A DNA stretch of 35,264 bases from Dyella acidisoli. Its GTDB lineage: Bacteria; Pseudomonadota; Gammaproteobacteria; Xanthomonadales; Rhodanobacteraceae. Positions 32,611 through 35,264 of this stretch are shown here, piece after piece. The DNA lies in NCBI RefSeq assembly GCF_030160295.1, contig NZ_BSOB01000012.1:1-35264 (forward strand). The letters run 5' to 3'. The position numbers and the translations under genes are program-made. The notes under the pieces are model-generated. The model made no database searches. It was given only the letters and a program-made list of their open reading frames with translations, and was not told the origin of the DNA. Each line of letters opens with the position of its first letter. The first letter of the stretch is position 1.

Positions 32611-33030
32611 ATGGAGCAGGAAACTCAAGAACTCCGTAAAGCCGGGTTGAAGGTCACCCATCCCCGGATGCGCATTCTCCAGATCTTCGAAGAAGACGGC
32701 GCCAGGCATCTCACCGCCGAGGACGTCTACAAGAAGCTGCTGGCCCATCAGGAGGATATTGGCCTGGCCACGGTGTACCGGGTACTGACCCAGTTCGAGG
32801 CCGCAGGCATCCTCAGCAAGCACAACTTCGAGGGCGGGCAGGCGGTATACGAACTGGATCGTGGCCAGCACCACGACCACATGATCGACGTTGACAGCGG
32901 AAAAGTGATCGAGTTCGTCAGCGAAGAGATCGAGCGCTTGCAGCGCGAGATAGCGGCCAAGCACGGCTATGAGATTCAGGACCATAGCTTGGTGATGTAT
33001 GTGAGGCCGTTGGGGAATAGAAAGAAGTAG
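32611..33030 (+). CDS. fur: Ferric uptake regulator Fur
   Basis: 139 residues from the ATG at 32611, with GGGAG eight bases upstream; a few codons of open frame lie before it. The winged-helix half has GLKVTHPRMRILQIFEE and IGLATVYRVLTQFEAAGIL (DNA recognition). The metal-binding region starts HHDHMID (His87-His90). Where E. coli Fur has Cys93 and Cys96 (CLDC), this protein has Asp93 and Ser96 (DVDS), so the structural zinc site must be built differently or be absent. It represses iron-uptake genes when loaded with iron. Divergent from bamE. Confidence 0.96.
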   Translation: MEQETQELRKAGLKVTHPRMRILQIFEEDGARHLTAEDVYKKLLAHQEDIGLATVYRVLTQFEAAGILSKHNFEGGQAVYELDRGQHHDHMIDVDSGKVIEFVSEEIERLQREIAAKHGYEIQDHSLVMYVRPLGNRKK

Positions 33031-33092
33031 AGGCTGGTCCAAGCGTCTGCTAGCCGATCGGCTGGCATAACCCGATACGCGTGCATTACCTC

Positions 33093-33215
33093 ACCGTCAT
33101 TCCGGCGAAGGCCGGAATCCAGTCTAAATATGCGTCCGAAGGACACCTAAAGAAGGTGTTGAGTGCTTCGCACGACGTATTTGCACTGGATTCCGGCCTT
33201 CGCCGGAATGACGGT
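33093..33215. repeat. Inverted pair of GTCATTCCGGCGAAGGCCGGAAT-type REP units
   Basis: Units at 33093-33122 and 33186-33215 are inverted copies; each is palindromic (ATTCCGGC/GCCGGAAT). This is a GC-rich variant of the pair at 707-786. It lies just downstream of fur. Confidence 0.75.
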
Positions 33216-33271
33216 GGGGCGAGACTGGCCATCACGCTGAAGCCCCGGGGCAGGAAGGAAATCGCAGGCAT

Positions 33272-33311
33272 AAAAAAAGCCGCGGGAGGACTCCTGTCCA
33301 CCCTGCGGCTT
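33272..33311 (-). terminator. Strong rho-independent terminator
   Basis: On the minus strand AAGCCGC-A-GGG-T-GGAC-AGGA-GTCC-T-CCC-GCGGCTT is followed by seven T in a row. It ends whatever minus-strand transcript runs through 33312-33525. Its loop is AGGA. Confidence 0.85.
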
Positions 33312-33480
33312 ACCGTTGTCTCTTGACTGCTGTGTATCGGAGTTGCTCGCGATACGTGCAAATGTCCAGACTCCGGCGGAATGGCATCCTGCCATTCTTC
33401 GAGTCCACCGTCCCCACGGTTGACTCGTGCTCACCGTCTCGCGACGGCGGCTCCCCCACATCGATGGGATTGATCCTAAC
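33272..33480 (-). ncRNA. Candidate GGA-rich small RNA (CsrA/RsmA-binding type)
   Basis: Reading the minus strand, a row of hairpins precedes the terminator at 33272-33311: CCGTC-GCGA-GACGG (33434-33447); GAGTC-A-ACCGT-GGGG-ACGGT-G-GACTC (33401-33426); GAATGGC-AGGAT-GCCATTC (33379-33397); a CGGAGT/ACTCCG stem; and the terminator hairpin with loop AGGA. I count about ten GGA triplets in roughly 250 nucleotides, at least two of them in hairpin loops (AGGAT, AGGA), the shape bound by CsrA/RsmA proteins. No open frame is conserved. The 5' end is not determined and I see no clear promoter; it could also be the 3' untranslated region of the kinase gene. Confidence 0.5.
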
Positions 33481-33525
33481 GAAGGTTTTACGGAGCTGGT
33501 ATTGGAAAATTTCCTAGTTACAGTG

Positions 33526-35115
33526 TCACAAGTCACTGGATTCGCGCTTAGATATGTTGCTGCGCAGCAAAATCCGCAGGTGAACCCCCTGGCTATCAGG
33601 GCGTAAGCGGAACAATCCCCCCAGTGAAGTGACTCGGTCGCGCATGCCCTGCAAGCCTCTGCCGCCGCGCGGCACGCGTTCGGGCAGGCCCACGCCGTTG
33701 TCCCGGATATCCACCAAGGCCAGTGCCAAACCGGTGCGCTCGCCGATACGCAAGCGCAACCGGAATTCGGTGGCCTGGGCGTGCTTCACAGCGTTGGTGG
33801 CGCTCTCTTGAGCCAACCGGTAGATGGCGGTGCGGATGTCTTCCTCCAGCATGCGGGGATCGCCATGCAGCTCCGTGTAATAGGCCATGCCGGCGGTGGC
33901 GAGCAGGTCGCGAATGGGGCCTTCGTCCAGCGCCCGCATCAGGCCGAACTCATCCAGCACTGCCGGGCGCAGATCGTCCATGACTCGATGCAGTGCGCGG
34001 CGCATGTGGGCAAGGATGCCGTTGATGGAGGCGCTGATATCTTCCATGCCCGCCTGCTTCAGGCGGTTCTGTGCCAGCTTCACGTGCGTCTGAATGGCGG
34101 TGAGGTTCTGGCCCAGTTCGTCGTGCAGTTCGGCTGCCATATGGCGACGCTGGTTTTCTTCCGCTTGCAGGTTGCCGCGCGCGGCATCGCGCAGCTGGCG
34201 AGCGAGGTGATCGAGGCGACGATTCACCGCGGCAAGGTACACGTTCTGTTCCGCCATACGTGCGCTGCTGCGGCGAAGCGCATCGGTCGCCGAGCCCAGC
34301 ATCAACGCACCGGTGCCGGCCACCGCAAGGAACATGTGCGAAGAAGCCGTCGGCACCACGTGGGTAAAGACACGATCGACCAAGGCCATGCCCAAACTCG
34401 ATACCAGCATGGCGAGCCCTGCGCCGCGCCAACCGTGCCGGAACGCAAAGAACAGCACGGGTGCTAGCGACAGGATGCGTGCGAACTCGCGTTGCGGTGC
34501 GGCCTGTTCGGTGAGGATCAGCAAAATGATCAGCGCCGGCAGCATCACCAGCAAGCCGTCCATCAACAGCTCAGACATCTCCTGTTTGGAAGGGCGCGCG
34601 CGCCATAGCATGAGCAGTGGGGGCACCAGCAGCAGCGAGCCGACGTAGTAACCGAGTATTTCGTTGCCCAGGCCCTCCAGCAAACCGGTCGACGGCAATT
34701 CGTGCATGGCCGCCATCGTCACCGCGTCCGTGGCGGTGGCGACCACGCCGGTAAAACCGGCTGAAAGCAGCAAGCGCGACACTTCTTCCGGATCGCGCAT
34801 GCTTGCCCGCAGGTTCGCGCGTCGCAGCAAACCCAGGCATAGCGCCACCATCACTGGTTGCGGCAGATCACCAAAAACAAAAGAGCGCCAATCCAGCGTG
34901 TAGCCGTACCAGTATTCGATTGACAGTGCGGCGAACAGCTCCGCGCCGATCAGCCACGGCCAATAGCGCAACGGTGACAGCAACAGCACGCCAAAGCGCA
35001 GGCCGAACTGCAGGGTCCAGTCCGGCTGGGTGGTCGGCCAGAGCAGACCCCATAACACGCCGTAGGCAAGGGCGGCGAACGGGGCGGATTTCAAGAAGGA
35101 AAGTTTCAGGCGCAT
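33526..35115 (-). CDS. MASE1 - HisKA_3 sensor histidine kinase (NarL/UhpB type)
   Basis: A 529-residue membrane kinase. About eight transmembrane segments (from residue 10 to about 275) form a MASE1-type sensor (LRFGVLLLSPLRYWPWLIGAELFAAL, LGYYVGSLLLVPPLLMLW, FRHGWRGAGLAMLVSSLGMAL). A coiled linker leads to the HisKA_3 dimer and phospho-acceptor motif AAELHDELGQNLTAIQ, with His331. The ATPase domain has QESATNAVKHA, DNGVGLP and GRGLQGMRDRV. Such kinases phosphorylate LuxR-type response regulators, which are usually next door; none is inside this window and the upstream side is cut at 35264. The gene's 3' end is followed by the GGA-rich RNA candidate. Start at 35115 (MRLKLSFLK). Confidence 0.9.
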   Translation of the reverse strand: MRLKLSFLKSAPFAALAYGVLWGLLWPTTQPDWTLQFGLRFGVLLLSPLRYWPWLIGAELFAALSIEYWYGYTLDWRSFVFGDLPQPVMVALCLGLLRRANLRASMRDPEEVSRLLLSAGFTGVVATATDAVTMAAMHELPSTGLLEGLGNEILGYYVGSLLLVPPLLMLWRARPSKQEMSELLMDGLLVMLPALIILLILTEQAAPQREFARILSLAPVLFFAFRHGWRGAGLAMLVSSLGMALVDRVFTHVVPTASSHMFLAVAGTGALMLGSATDALRRSSARMAEQNVYLAAVNRRLDHLARQLRDAARGNLQAEENQRRHMAAELHDELGQNLTAIQTHVKLAQNRLKQAGMEDISASINGILAHMRRALHRVMDDLRPAVLDEFGLMRALDEGPIRDLLATAGMAYYTELHGDPRMLEEDIRTAIYRLAQESATNAVKHAQATEFRLRLRIGERTGLALALVDIRDNGVGLPERVPRGGRGLQGMRDRVTSLGGLFRLRPDSQGVHLRILLRSNISKRESSDL

Positions 35116-35172
35116 TGGCGGATGTTAGCGGGCAGTGCCCACTTCGTGAGCTATGCGCAGGTTCGTAATTAC

Positions 35173-35264
35173 ATGGACTCGCCCCCGCGCTAAATAAGGC
35201 CTCATGGGCCAGCGGTGGAGAGTAAAACTATCCACCGTTCTGTAACGAGCGAGGGCGAGTCCAT
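35173..35264. repeat. Structured repeat with outer ATGGACTCGCCC/GGGCGAGTCCAT arms
   Basis: Twelve-base perfect inverted arms (35173-35184 and 35253-35264) enclose AGGCCTCA and an inner hairpin CGGTGGA/TCCACCG (35213-35237). It shares its ATGGACTCGCCCCC and GGCCTCA words with the window's left edge (1-80). The window stops exactly at the end of the arm. Confidence 0.55.

Noticed and set aside
33272-33525. Region considered as RNase P RNA, 4.5S RNA or 6S RNA
   Set aside because: The conserved RNase P core (GAGGAAAGTCC) and the 4.5S loop (GGAAGCAGCC) words are absent, and it does not fold as the single long rod with central bubble of 6S RNA.
33147-33536. A 129-codon minus-strand frame in the GGA-rich RNA candidate
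   Set aside because: It runs through the terminator and a REP unit, has no start signal and shows no protein-like pattern.

Overview
The window looks like a chromosome segment of a gammaproteobacterium of the Xanthomonadales, most likely the Dyella/Rhodanobacter/Luteibacter group. The basis is a high-GC backbone and the housekeeping block ssrA (tmRNA)-smpB-ratA-rnfH-bamE-fur, together with a type IV pilin, MASE1-type and PAS-type sensor kinases and many small palindromic intergenic repeats. The genus is inferred from gene order and protein style, not from a database search.

Layout. 1-2436: a minus-strand set (DUF2946-like protein, outer-membrane beta-barrel, TlpA-like thioredoxin) that looks metal- or redox-related. 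2556-3060: a decayed serine hydrolase. 3411-8549: signalling, with a PAS/HisKA/REC hybrid kinase and a GAF-GAF-GGDEF-EAL c-di-GMP protein. 8910-12544: a BamE-like lipoprotein, an NTF2-like protein, an aldo/keto reductase, small hypotheticals, a 44-residue membrane protein missed by ordinary ORF cut-offs and a secreted TonB-C-like protein. 12755-13579: a candidate structured small RNA, then a type IV pilin whose 5' leader holds a 36-bp near-perfect palindrome. 13931-16827: a GH76-like glycosidase, a nucleotidyltransferase and an ABM-type small protein. 17264-21546: a putative 20-codon leader peptide, a thiamine-diphosphate 2-keto acid decarboxylase, a flavin amine oxidase and a small secreted peptide, probably an oxidative amino-acid-to-aldehyde route. 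21714-23257: a YkgJ-type cysteine-cluster protein and a GNAT acetyltransferase.

23459-30241 is a genomic island. A 55-bp perfect direct repeat, made of the tmRNA 3' end plus the tmRNA terminator, brackets about 6.7 kb of visibly AT-richer DNA. The island carries a 27-codon mini-ORF, an HNH nuclease, a three-gene ABC-three-component (ABC-3C) system (PD-(D/E)xK-like effector, middle component, DUF3732-type ATPase with a CxxC hook) and a DUF4062 TIR-like protein. No integrase gene is visible. Near its left edge lie an inverted 27-bp copy of the tmRNA T-arm and a tRNA-like 3' end, which suggests repeated use of RNA-gene attachment sites. I regard this as a compact anti-phage or anti-plasmid defence island and the most interesting part of the window.

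30226-35115 returns to the conserved backbone: ssrA and smpB (trans-translation), ratA and rnfH, bamE and fur (divergent), and a MASE1/HisKA_3 sensor kinase. Between fur and that kinase lies a minus-strand, GGA-rich, multi-hairpin segment ending in a strong terminator. It resembles CsrA/RsmA-sequestering small RNAs.
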